From positions 62,001 through 126,000 of the forward strand of contig JADKIQ010000012.1 in assembly GCA_016721245.1 (NCBI GenBank): a stretch of 64,000 nt of DNA, written 5' to 3'. The stretch's first letter is position 1. The number at the start of each line of letters is the position of its first letter. This DNA is from Sphingobacteriales bacterium (lineage in GTDB: Bacteria > Bacteroidota > Bacteroidia > Chitinophagales > JADIYW01). Positions 25,463 to 33,395 of the stretch are shown one piece after another. The translations under genes and the position numbers were made by a program. The notes beneath the pieces were generated by a model. The model did no database searches and was not told where the DNA came from. It was given only the letters and a program-made list of their open reading frames with translations.

Positions 25463-27031
25463 CTAAAATGTACTTGTGAAAAGCTGATCTTGTCTGAATT
25501 TAAAAAAGTTGATTTTTGTAACGATACCAAAGGAGAAGTTTTTCTTAAACTTATCTCCTGCATTCAGGTTACTATTGCCATTTGTATCCAATTCAGGTTT
25601 AGTTGAAGATATGGCAGTATACTCACAAAAGAAACCGCCTATAAAGATATTTTTAGGGGCAACAAAATATAATCCAGCTCCAAGTGATAAATATCCATTG
25701 CGATATCTGTACTTTCCATTATCATCAGTTAAAATTGTTTTTACAGAATCTGATTGAGCTTTTAATGCGAAAGTAGAACGCAGGTAAGGATTAAACATCA
25801 GAGAGTAGTTTTCAAAATTTTTGATGAATAAATAATCTAAGTCTAAACTGATATTTCTGAAACTGTAAAGATTGCCTTGTTTTGCATCTCTCTTTCTTGA
25901 TGTTTTACCCACGATAACTGAATCTTTATAAACAGTTTTATCTTCCTGAATAGTAACGCTTTTCAACGCATCATAATTATCTTTCCAGTTAGGGCCAATA
26001 CTTAATCCAAGCATGTGATAATTTATTTGGTCATCTTTCTCATTTACATCCCTGCAGATATAATTTAGATGGAATTTGAGGTAACCATTACTATTCGTTG
26101 TATCTGAAAATTTACTGCTGATGATATTGTCAGGTAAATATCTAGTAAATTCTTTTATGGTGTATTTTGCACTCACAAAAGGGATAATGGTGTGTTTTAG
26201 AAATTCATCTATTGAAATTTTGTTTGAGTTTATAGTGTGTGTTAATTCATTTATTTTACTGTCAGTATCTAATAGCTGTTGAATTAATAGAATAATATTT
26301 TTAACATTAGCCTTAATTTTATCATTATCCGAATCGATACTATTCCACACACTTTCCGCTTCTAGTTTTTCTAATGTGCTTTTTAATTCAGTTTCTTTGT
26401 TATCTGTTTCTTTTCCCGGTTCAAATGCATGACATAGTTCAATTATTTTATCTGCATATTGAATTTTTGTACCATCTTGTAAGTTTATTTTATTTTTTAC
26501 AGCATCCTTATTTGCTTTGATTTGTTCAATTAATGAGAAAACGGCTTGCTGTAATTTTTTGTAATCATTGTCTTTATTCATAATGTTGTCTTTTCTGGTT
26601 TTAATAGACTTTATGAATGTTAGATATTTAGTTCTTGTATCTTTTTTCATCAGGTTACAAGAGAAACCAATAACTGTTGAAAATTCACCTCCTGGCGTAA
26701 ATTCACCATCTTTAAAAAGCGGAGCAATCCCGTCTTCATTTTTACCTGCCACGGCACCGCCTGCTAACAGACTAAATTTTCTTATTTTTTTGGGGTCTAC
26801 ATTAGAGTAGTCTTTATTGGGTTTTTTTCCGTCATTTGATTTAAGGTTTATCTTTGGAGCACCATAATAATAGGAGACGGTGATTTTTGGGTCAGTTGTA
26901 TTGAATGTAATGCCTGCATTAGGGAAAATTAGAGAAGATTCTCCGTCTTTACTTTCAACAGTCGCCTGTTGTGCATGTGTATGTAAATTAAATTCTATCA
27001 GACACAGCAATATAATAATTGTCTTGTTCAT
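25463..27031 (-). CDS. Putative outer membrane beta-barrel protein, unknown function
   Basis: 522-aa exported protein with signal peptide ending HTHAQ. The N-terminal third is beta-rich (SSLIFPNAGITFNTTDPKITVSYYYG), the middle (about residues 145-290) is a Lys/Glu/Asp-rich, helical and probably coiled-coil region, and the C-terminal half alternates beta strands (YLFIKNFENYSLMFNPYLRSTFALKA, GYLSLGAGLYFVAPKNIFIGGFFCEYTAIS) ending in FGIVTKINFFKFRQ, as in outer membrane barrels. Last gene of a three-gene operon of unknowns. I do not recognise the family. Confidence 0.7.
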   Translation of the reverse strand: MNKTIIILLCLIEFNLHTHAQQATVESKDGESSLIFPNAGITFNTTDPKITVSYYYGAPKINLKSNDGKKPNKDYSNVDPKKIRKFSLLAGGAVAGKNEDGIAPLFKDGEFTPGGEFSTVIGFSCNLMKKDTRTKYLTFIKSIKTRKDNIMNKDNDYKKLQQAVFSLIEQIKANKDAVKNKINLQDGTKIQYADKIIELCHAFEPGKETDNKETELKSTLEKLEAESVWNSIDSDNDKIKANVKNIILLIQQLLDTDSKINELTHTINSNKISIDEFLKHTIIPFVSAKYTIKEFTRYLPDNIISSKFSDTTNSNGYLKFHLNYICRDVNEKDDQINYHMLGLSIGPNWKDNYDALKSVTIQEDKTVYKDSVIVGKTSRKRDAKQGNLYSFRNISLDLDYLFIKNFENYSLMFNPYLRSTFALKAQSDSVKTILTDDNGKYRYRNGYLSLGAGLYFVAPKNIFIGGFFCEYTAISSTKPELDTNGNSNLNAGDKFKKNFSFGIVTKINFFKFRQDQLFTSTF

Positions 27032-27067
27032 GTTTTTATGATTATCAAGGTTAATAAATTAATACGC

Positions 27068-27373
27068 TTATACGTACCAGCCATGTGCACCAAAATAGCC
27101 GGATGATTTATTTTTGCCAATAGTGCCACTTATAGATCCGGTACCGTCTTTTGTTATGATTGGTTTACCGTTTACTGATACGATTAATGTCCATGTTTTA
27201 CCAATTGTTTCGTTAGTACCGGATACAGAAATGTTAATGTCTAAAAAACCGATTATATTTCTTGTCACCTCGCCTGACGAGTTATTGATATCACTTCCAT
27301 CACCTTCGAATTCAAGTGTTTCTAATGAAATATCTTTGTGTGTTTTTAATAATTCAAATTTAATCTTTGCCAT
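27068..27373 (-). CDS. Hypothetical beta-rich protein, 101 aa
   Basis: Soluble protein without signal peptide. It contains Gly/Ser/Thr-rich beta segments (LDINISVSGTNETIGKTWTLIVSVNGKPIITKDGTGSISGTIGKN split by residues) and an aromatic C-terminus, GYFGAHGWYV. The composition is like small secreted or contact-type beta-sandwich proteins. Middle gene of the three-gene operon, 60 bp after the first and 36 bp before the barrel-like gene. No family recognised. Confidence 0.6.
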   Translation of the reverse strand: MAKIKFELLKTHKDISLETLEFEGDGSDINNSSGEVTRNIIGFLDINISVSGTNETIGKTWTLIVSVNGKPIITKDGTGSISGTIGKNKSSGYFGAHGWYV

Positions 27374-27433
27374 ATATTATTTTTTAGATTTATGAATAAT
27401 AAGGTTTACATCTTTTGCTGTCAGTGCCGATTA

Positions 27434-27763
27434 TTATTTAATTATTGGAATGTTATTTATTTCAGCTACTACATTATCTTCAAAATAGATTTCTATTGAC
27501 TGGTAATAATTACTTGAGCCTGGTAGTTCTTCTGTGTATTCAACAGTTTGAGGATTGTTTACCAGTATATGATTTGCAGTGTATTCCAGATTTAATAATA
27601 ATATTTCAGGATTTATGCCTTGAGGTACTCTTTTAACTAGTAAGGCCTGTCTGTTTTCACCATTAAATTCTATAACAACATGCAATGTTCCGCCTGGCGT
27701 TGGCTGAATGGGTTGTGTATCTACCCATGCTTCCGATTTGATAATTTTAATTTGATTTCCCAT
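27434..27763 (-). CDS. Hypothetical beta-rich protein, 109 aa
   Basis: Soluble, beta-rich protein (SEAWVDTQPIQPTPGGTLHVVIEFNG, ALLVKRVPQGINPEILLLNLEYTA) without signal peptide. It resembles a single immunoglobulin-like or jelly-roll domain, but I cannot name a family. First gene of the operon, controlled by a promoter with two direct-repeat sites (27857-27890). Together with the next two genes it forms a self-contained accessory unit between the helicase cassette and the core genome. Confidence 0.6.
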   Translation of the reverse strand: MGNQIKIIKSEAWVDTQPIQPTPGGTLHVVIEFNGENRQALLVKRVPQGINPEILLLNLEYTANHILVNNPQTVEYTEELPGSSNYYQSIEIYFEDNVVAEINNIPIIK

Positions 27764-27822
27764 AGTTTTATGATTTTAATTGCCTACTCTAAATCGTTTT
27801 TCGGCTGCCACTTGATTCACAG

Positions 27823-27830
27823 CAAAAATA
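27823..27830 (-). promoter_or_regulatory. -7 promoter box for the three-gene unknown operon
   Basis: TATTTTTG on the minus strand matches TAnnTTTG exactly, 60 bp upstream of ATG 27763. No TTTG -33 element is seen at the expected distance. Confidence 0.5.
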
Positions 27831-27856
27831 TTTCAATAGGTACTACATGTTAAATT

Positions 27857-27890
27857 AATTGAGCAAACGGCAATTTAAATGAGTAAACGG
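27857..27890. promoter_or_regulatory. Direct repeats 20 bp apart upstream of the unknown operon
   Basis: AATTGAGCAAACGG (27857-27870) and AAATGAGTAAACGG (27877-27890) are 14-base direct repeats with three differences, exactly 20 bp (two helical turns) apart and just upstream of the -7 box. This is the geometry of an activator binding as a tandem dimer. Confidence 0.5.
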
Positions 27891-27944
27891 TTTTACCTAC
27901 CTCTTATGTCCACTCAAAGAAGGGGAGATTAGGATTGTGATTCT

Positions 27945-27990
27945 CATTGTCGGGATTTCTCTCCGCCAGCCTGCGGATCGAGATGACGTG
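27945..27990. repeat. Second REP-like repeat family
   Basis: CATTGTCGGGATTTCTC followed by a hairpin TCCGC-CAGCCT-GCGGA (27963-27978) and TCGAGATGACG. It resembles the widespread repeats that read CGTCATCTCGA...GAGAAATCCC in the opposite orientation. It is unrelated to the CCCTCTCC-type repeats. The 27764-28077 gap contains no gene. Confidence 0.55.
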
Positions 27991-28020
27991 GGGTTCATTG
28001 GCAGGATCCTGGAGATAAAA

Positions 28021-28042
28021 AAGCCACGCTTTCGCGTGGCTT
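28021..28042 (-). terminator. Terminator of the DUF3276 gene
   Basis: Nine-base stem AAGCCACGC / GCGTGGCTT, four-base loop, with six T residues following on the minus strand. Confidence 0.8.
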
Positions 28043-28077
28043 AATTCAGTCTTAGTTCAATCTGTACCCTGTTTATC

Positions 28078-28524
28078 TTAATCCCATTTGTCCACTTCAT
28101 CGTTGTGGGCCGGGTTTACAATAGTAGATGTTGGCGGCGGTGTTACCACTTTTTCTTCTTGAGTAACTTCGTCTTCCGTTGCTTTCTCTTCTGCTACTGC
28201 GTAGTTGTCTTGTCTCGTATACTGACCTTCTTCGTAGTCGTCGTGGTTGTGTGCATCGAAATCGTAATCCGGCAGCAATTCCGTTTTGATATAATCTACG
28301 GTTTCCTGCATCGCATTTACAAACTTCATGAAATCTTCTTTGTAAATAAAGATTTTGTGACGCTCATACGTATCATCGTCCGCACGTTTTTTACTTTCTG
28401 TAATCGTTAAGTAATAATCGTTTGCTCTGGTCGTACGTACATCAAAAAAATACGTTCTTCTTTTTCCTGCTCTTACTCTCTTAGAGTACACGCCGTTTTT
28501 GTCAAAATTTTTGTCGTTCTCCAC
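28078..28524 (-). CDS. PUR-alpha-like nucleic-acid-binding protein (DUF3276)
   Basis: 148-aa Bacteroidota protein of the DUF3276/PurA single-stranded nucleic acid binding family. The conserved core is residues 8-90: GVYSKRVRAGKRRTYFFDVR, YYLTITESKK, HKIFIYKEDFMKFVNAMQETVDYIK. The C-terminal 55 residues are acidic, proline-rich and probably unstructured. Role in RNA/DNA binding is known for the fold; the specific target is not. Monocistronic with its own terminator. Confidence 0.9.
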   Translation of the reverse strand: MENDKNFDKNGVYSKRVRAGKRRTYFFDVRTTRANDYYLTITESKKRADDDTYERHKIFIYKEDFMKFVNAMQETVDYIKTELLPDYDFDAHNHDDYEEGQYTRQDNYAVAEEKATEDEVTQEEKVVTPPPTSTIVNPAHNDEVDKWD

Positions 28525-28628
28525 TTTCTTACAATTTTATTGTTCACAATGATATTCCAAAAAATACATCTATAAAAATTAAGTAGTCAACACCAAATAT
28601 TCAATGTTAATAACCACTCTGCTTTTTG

Positions 28629-30425
28629 TTAAACCTCATTCGGCTCTGCTGTTTGCTGCAATTGATAAATGTCATAATAAATGCCTTTTTTATCCATCAG
28701 TTCCGCATGATTTCCTTGTTCAATAATCTTTCCATCATCTAACACCAAAATTTTATCAAAGTTCATAATAGCAAAAATCCGGTGTGTTATAAAGATGACG
28801 GTTTTGTCCTGCAGCGTTGCATACAAATTGTCGAGAATCGTTTTTTCTGTTTTGGCATCTACCGCAGAAAGACAGTCGTCGAGCAGCGCCACTTCGGGAT
28901 TTTTAATCAGAGAGCGGGCAATGGAAATACGTTGTTTTTGTCCGCCGGATAGCATAACACCGCGTTCGCCCACAATGGTCTCGTACTTTTTAGGTAGCTG
29001 TAAAATATCATTGTGTACATGCGCAATTTCCGCGTATTTTTCTACCTGCTGTTGCGCATCCTCAGGTTTGATTTCACTTCCAAACAGTATGTTGTTTTTC
29101 ACCGTGTCTGAAAATAGAAAAACATCCTGCGGAGTGTATCCGATTTTTTCCCGATACCCTGCGAGGTCGATATTTTTGATATTGTGACCGTTGATAGTGA
29201 GTGAACCATTTTCCACCTCGTAGGTGCGCAGCAACAATTCTGCAATGGTGGATTTTCCGCTGCCGGTTTTCCCAACGATGGCAATTTTCTCGCCCTTTGG
29301 GATGCTGAAATTTATATCACTGAGTGCCTGAATGCCGGTATCCGGATATACAAATGTTACGTGATTAAATTGGATGGTTTCAATTTCGTTTAAAGCAACG
29401 CTGGGACGATTGATGATTTCGTTTTTATCTTCCAGAAAATTATTGATGCGTTTTTGCGAAGCTTCCGCGCGCTGCACCAGCGATACACACCAGCCCAGTG
29501 ATGCTACGGGCCAGGTAAGCATGTTGATATAAAATACGAACTCGGCAATATTTCCTGCGGTAAAACTGCCTTTGTTGACTTCAATCCCGCCGATATAGAC
29601 TACCAGCAATGTACTTAAACCGATGAGCAACATCATGAGCGGTGCAAAGAAAGAATCTACTTTTGCCAAAGAAATATTCTGGTTTTTGTAATCGTCGCTG
29701 GCCATGTAAAACTCCTGTTGTATTTGTTTGTCGATGGCAAAGGATTGTATGACGCGCACGCCGGAAAAAACTTCCTGCGCACGGGTGGTCAAACCTGAAA
29801 GTGCAATAGAAATGGCTTCGCTTTTTTTATTGATGATGTCGCTTACTTTATAAATGGAAAATACCAGCAGCGGCAAAGGTAGCAGTACGAGAAAACTCAG
29901 GTAGGCGTTGATGTTGAACATCACGTAAATTACCATGGTAAACAAGGCTCCGGTATTGATGAAGTACATGATGGCGGGACCGATGTACATTCTGACCCGC
30001 GATACGTCTTCACTGATACGGCTCATTAAATCGCCGGTATTGTTGCGCTTGTAGAAAGAGGTATTCAGTCGCTGGTATTGTTGATAGAGTTCATTTTTCT
30101 GGTCGTATTCTACTTTTCGTGACATTACGATGATGGTTTGCCGCATAAAAAACATCAGCAGACCTTTTATAATGGAGGTGATGAAAATGATTACAGAAAA
30201 AAAGATGATGTAGTACCTGAAATGTATTTTGAATTCGGATTGTGCCGCAAATCCGTCTGCCAGACGATAGCTTGCCAGATTTTCTATCACGATATCGATG
30301 GCATACCGGATATATTCGGGCATGTATAAACCGAAAATGTTGGAGCTAATCACGAATAGGATTCCAAGGATTAACAGCCATTTATACTTCAGGAAATATT
30401 TATTTACCGCGCGTAGTTCTTTCAT
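28629..30425 (-). CDS. ABC transporter, fused permease and ATPase
   Basis: Half-transporter of the exporter class (MdlB/MsbA-like). Residues 1-310: six transmembrane helices; 340-598: ATPase with Walker A VGKTGSGKST, Q-loop TPQDVFLF, signature LSGGQKQRISIAR, Walker B VALLDDCLSAVD and the H-loop TH. 598 aa from ATG 30425 (MKELRAVNKYF); a preceding in-frame ATG adds six hydrophobic residues only. Functions as a homo- or heterodimer; substrate unknown, lipid or drug export is likely. Single gene. Confidence 0.93.
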   Translation of the reverse strand: MKELRAVNKYFLKYKWLLILGILFVISSNIFGLYMPEYIRYAIDIVIENLASYRLADGFAAQSEFKIHFRYYIIFFSVIIFITSIIKGLLMFFMRQTIIVMSRKVEYDQKNELYQQYQRLNTSFYKRNNTGDLMSRISEDVSRVRMYIGPAIMYFINTGALFTMVIYVMFNINAYLSFLVLLPLPLLVFSIYKVSDIINKKSEAISIALSGLTTRAQEVFSGVRVIQSFAIDKQIQQEFYMASDDYKNQNISLAKVDSFFAPLMMLLIGLSTLLVVYIGGIEVNKGSFTAGNIAEFVFYINMLTWPVASLGWCVSLVQRAEASQKRINNFLEDKNEIINRPSVALNEIETIQFNHVTFVYPDTGIQALSDINFSIPKGEKIAIVGKTGSGKSTIAELLLRTYEVENGSLTINGHNIKNIDLAGYREKIGYTPQDVFLFSDTVKNNILFGSEIKPEDAQQQVEKYAEIAHVHNDILQLPKKYETIVGERGVMLSGGQKQRISIARSLIKNPEVALLDDCLSAVDAKTEKTILDNLYATLQDKTVIFITHRIFAIMNFDKILVLDDGKIIEQGNHAELMDKKGIYYDIYQLQQTAEPNEV

Positions 30426-30507
30426 CTTCACAAAAATAAACACAAAAGTTGCAAAATAGTTATGTATAGATTTTTATTTGACAGGTTTCTCATTTATTAA
30501 TTCATGA

Positions 30508-30585
30508 CCTCACCCTGTCGAGCAAAGCTCGACTTCCCTCTCCATATGGAGAGGGTGGTTCCGACAAAGTCGGAATCGGGTGAGG
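30508..30585. repeat. Cloverleaf palindromic repeat, copy B
   Basis: Same architecture as copy A at 17615: outer CCTCACCC / GGGTGAGG, hairpins GTCGAGC-aaa-GCTCGAC (30517-30533), CCCTCTCC-ATAT-GGAGAGGG (30536-30555, identical to copy A) and TTCCGAC-aaa-GTCGGAA (30559-30575). The first and third stems differ from copy A in sequence but keep base pairing. Confidence 0.85.
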
Positions 30586-30662
30586 TAAATCGACAGCTTC
30601 TCTTTATAATAAAATAACATCATTCTTTAATTTTCCGTTTCCATTATTCTGCAATTAAAACC

Positions 30663-30670
30663 TATCTTTG
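30663..30670 (+). promoter_or_regulatory. -7 promoter box of nusB
   Basis: TATCTTTG, an exact TAnnTTTG, 22 bp before the ATG. Confidence 0.55.
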
Positions 30671-30692
30671 CATCCAAAGTTCATTATCTCTT

Positions 30693-31640
30693 ATGATTAC
30701 CAGAAGAAGCGTTCGAATAAAAGCCATGCAGTATATTTATGCATACGAGACTACCGCTTCAGCGCCTGCCTCTCAGTTTCAGAATTTCTTAGAAAAAAGT
30801 ATCTTATCGGTGAAAGAGCAGTATCTGTATTTATTGTTGTCTATTCGCGAAGTAGCCAATTTTGTGGAAACGGATGCAAAAATCAAGGCCGGCAAGCACA
30901 TTAAGAATGAGAAGGATAAAAACTTCAATACCAAATTACTCAGCAATGTGATTATTCAGTACCTGAATAATGATAAAGAATTTGAACTCGAAGTCAAAAA
31001 TGCGGGTGTGGCAAGCTTGCTGGATGACGATAATATTCGTCAGCTGTACAAAAAAATGACGGATGCGAAGGAATATAATGAGTACCTGACAAATGGTTTG
31101 GAGTTTAATGTGGAAGAAGACAGAGCTATCGTTACTTTTTTGTTAGACAATATCCTGCTTGAGGATGAGAACTTCAGTACCAACATGGACGAATTATTCA
31201 CCAACTGGATGGATGATGCTGAATTTGTAATAGAAGCCGTGCATGAAGTGATACAGAAAAGCAAAAATCAATTAAAACTGCACCTGGAAAAAGGTAACCT
31301 GAAAGATAAATTTAAAGAACTGACACAGTTTGGTATTGATTTGTTTAACGAAACCATCAGCAACAAGAAAGAACACTACAAAATTATAGAGCCGAAACTG
31401 AAAAACTGGGAAACTGACCGTCTGGCGATTATTGATGTGATTCTGATCAGAATGGCTGTATCCGAATTTTTGTATTTTCCGAGCATTCCGGTGAAAGTGA
31501 CCATTAACGAATACCTGGATATCGCTAAAGAATACAGTACCCCTAAAAGCAAAGATTTCATTAATGGCGTGCTGGATTCCCTGATGCGGGAGATGAAAAC
31601 GAACGACCAGTTGAACAAGACCGGTCGAGGCTTGCTTTAA
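30693..31640 (+). CDS. nusB: Transcription antitermination factor NusB
   Basis: RNA-binding antitermination factor that forms a complex with S10 (NusE) at boxA of rRNA operons. 315 aa, the extended Bacteroidota form: N-terminal RRSVRIKAMQYIYAYE (the conserved R-x3-R-x2-A-x-Q motif), a long central insertion, and the conserved C-terminal NWETDRLAIIDVILIRMAVSEFLYFPSIPVKVTINEYLDIAKEYSTPKSKDFINGVLD (cited in parts). The start ATG at 30693 follows a TATCTTTG -7 box by 22 bp. Confidence 0.93.
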   Translation: MITRRSVRIKAMQYIYAYETTASAPASQFQNFLEKSILSVKEQYLYLLLSIREVANFVETDAKIKAGKHIKNEKDKNFNTKLLSNVIIQYLNNDKEFELEVKNAGVASLLDDDNIRQLYKKMTDAKEYNEYLTNGLEFNVEEDRAIVTFLLDNILLEDENFSTNMDELFTNWMDDAEFVIEAVHEVIQKSKNQLKLHLEKGNLKDKFKELTQFGIDLFNETISNKKEHYKIIEPKLKNWETDRLAIIDVILIRMAVSEFLYFPSIPVKVTINEYLDIAKEYSTPKSKDFINGVLDSLMREMKTNDQLNKTGRGLL

Positions 31641-31648
31641 ATCTTTAA

Positions 31649-31666
31649 ATACCACAATTTGGGTAT
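31649..31666. promoter_or_regulatory. Shared promoter motif ATACC-N8-GGTAT, copy 1
   Basis: Inverted repeat ATACC/GGTAT in AAATACCACAATTTGGGTATG, followed by TGCCGCATTGCTT. The same arrangement is upstream of the gene at 33396, at almost the same distance from the start codon (about 83 bp). Confidence 0.55.
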
Positions 31667-31749
31667 GTGCCGCATTGCTTGGGGTGTGTACATTGCATAT
31701 GTACTTACAGAGAACACATAACCTTCTCCTGAAATCTAAATACTTTTAA

Positions 31750-32844
31750 ATGAAAAAAATAGTTTCTTTATTTTTTGCAATTGCATTTTTATTCTCACTA
31801 TTGGATGTATATGCTGATGAACAAGCATTTCTGTCAACGAATAAAAAGAAAAAAGGGGTGATTACCACGGCGTCTGGTTTGCAATACGAAATTATAAAAA
31901 ATGGAAACGGACAAAAGCCAAGCACTGCTAATCAGGTAAGAGTGCATTATATTGGTACGTTAATCAACGGAACTGAGTTTGACAATTCTTATAAAAGAGG
32001 CGCTGCACCTACCGTATTTCCTTTGAATGCCGTAATTACAGGCTGGCAGGAAGGATTACAATTGATGAATGTAGGCAGCACATACAAATTTTATATTCCG
32101 TCTGCCTTAGCTTATGGAAAAAACGGAATGGGGAAGTTGATTCAACCAAATGAAACCTTGATTTTTACCGTGGATTTAGTTGGTATTTTAGGCGTTGATG
32201 ATCCTGAAGCTCCTCAAAATAAACTAAATAATCCGTCAGTTGAAAAGCCTGTGCAAACTGAAACTCAAAAGCGGGAAACCATTCAACGTCAAAAAAACAT
32301 ACAAACCAAACCGGCAGTCTCCGCAACAACAACAGCTGCTTCAACCAATGTTGCTGCTACAACGAATGAGTTTAATCCAAAATTATTTGAAGCGGATATC
32401 TACACGATACTTACAAATCCGAATAATAATTTTAAAAACATTATTGGTGAAGAAATTAAATCGCTGGAAAAGAATTATTATTCAACAAATTACAAAACAA
32501 CTGCAAACATCTCAGGTGTGGGCGAAGGTGAAAAAATAATAAAATATTCCACAGAGAAAAAATGGGTGTATTATGCAGAATCCGGTGGAATGAGCAAGCA
32601 AAATGCAAATGAGTTAATAGATAAATTTTTAAAGGAATTTAAAAAACTAAAATTACCTTATACCTACACAGAAACGGTTCAATACAATCTTGCTACACGC
32701 AGATTAATTACATTTAATTTTTTCAATGAATATAAACAACCGCTAGGTATGGATATGGATATTGATGGTTTAGCAGGAAGTGACACAGAAGGTGCCGGCT
32801 GGCAAATCACAATAAGAGTATCAAAGAAAATAAGTGCTTTATAA
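31750..32844 (+). CDS. Secreted FKBP-type peptidyl-prolyl isomerase with extra C-terminal domain
   Basis: Periplasmic or surface peptidyl-prolyl cis-trans isomerase. Signal peptide ends about residue 22; the FKBP domain spans about 38-138 (GLQYEIIKNGNGQKPSTANQVRVHYIG, FDNSYKRG, GWQEGLQLMNVGSTYKFYIPSALAYG). A linker rich in Thr, Gln and Ala (about 145-200) precedes a C-terminal domain (about 205-364) of unknown type with GWQITIRVSKK at its end. 364 aa, longer than plain FkpA. Shares a promoter motif with the five-repeat protein at 33396 and is followed closely by a small membrane protein. Confidence 0.88.
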   Translation: MKKIVSLFFAIAFLFSLLDVYADEQAFLSTNKKKKGVITTASGLQYEIIKNGNGQKPSTANQVRVHYIGTLINGTEFDNSYKRGAAPTVFPLNAVITGWQEGLQLMNVGSTYKFYIPSALAYGKNGMGKLIQPNETLIFTVDLVGILGVDDPEAPQNKLNNPSVEKPVQTETQKRETIQRQKNIQTKPAVSATTTAASTNVAATTNEFNPKLFEADIYTILTNPNNNFKNIIGEEIKSLEKNYYSTNYKTTANISGVGEGEKIIKYSTEKKWVYYAESGGMSKQNANELIDKFLKEFKKLKLPYTYTETVQYNLATRRLITFNFFNEYKQPLGMDMDIDGLAGSDTEGAGWQITIRVSKKISAL

Positions 32845-32853
32845 ATTTACAGT

Positions 32854-33294
32854 ATGATAAATAAGGTTGCAATTATTATCTCGCTTTTATCTGCGATTAT
32901 ATTATTGTACTTGGCTAATGTATACAACAATAGCTATGAAATTAAATTGATAGCTACAGAAAGAATTAATTATATTCAGCTGGCAGCAGAGAATTTCAGC
33001 AAGTTTGGGTTTGTCTGTTGCTTTATAAGTTGGGTTCTTAGTAATATTATTGCCATTAAAACAAAAAAAACAATCTGGTTGCTAATACCTTTATTATTGA
33101 CAAGCATAATATCGATTATTATTACTGGTCAAACAGAAGAAATTTTTAAATTTAAAAAAGCAGAAGGCTTGTGGGAGGGTGGTTTTTCGTTAAGTTACCT
33201 GATTGTGTTTTTTACAGTTATTGTGTCAATATTGATGATTGGTATTAACTATTTTATTCTTAAGTATTATCTAAACAAAATGATCAAAGTATAA
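32854..33294 (+). CDS. Hypothetical membrane protein, 146 aa
   Basis: Four hydrophobic helices (residues about 4-22, 48-66, 76-94, 118-138) with short loops; no motif recognised. It begins only 9 bp after the FKBP gene and lacks its own visible promoter, so the two are probably cotranscribed. Functional link to the isomerase is not evident. Confidence 0.7.
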   Translation: MINKVAIIISLLSAIILLYLANVYNNSYEIKLIATERINYIQLAAENFSKFGFVCCFISWVLSNIIAIKTKKTIWLLIPLLLTSIISIIITGQTEEIFKFKKAEGLWEGGFSLSYLIVFFTVIVSILMIGINYFILKYYLNKMIKV

Positions 33295-33299
33295 TGCAA

Positions 33300-33317
33300 A
33301 TACCACTATTTGGGTAT
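33300..33317. promoter_or_regulatory. Shared promoter motif ATACC-N8-GGTAT, copy 2
   Basis: AAATACCACTATTTGGGTATGTG, followed by TTGCGTTA, matches copy 1 at 17 or more aligned positions and lies about 79 bp upstream of the start codon of the five-repeat protein. Confidence 0.55.
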
Positions 33318-33395
33318 GTGTTGCGTTATTTTTGGTACGTAAATTGCGTATTGTACTACTAAAACTTTATTTTTATTTCAAAATTCTTTATTTCT

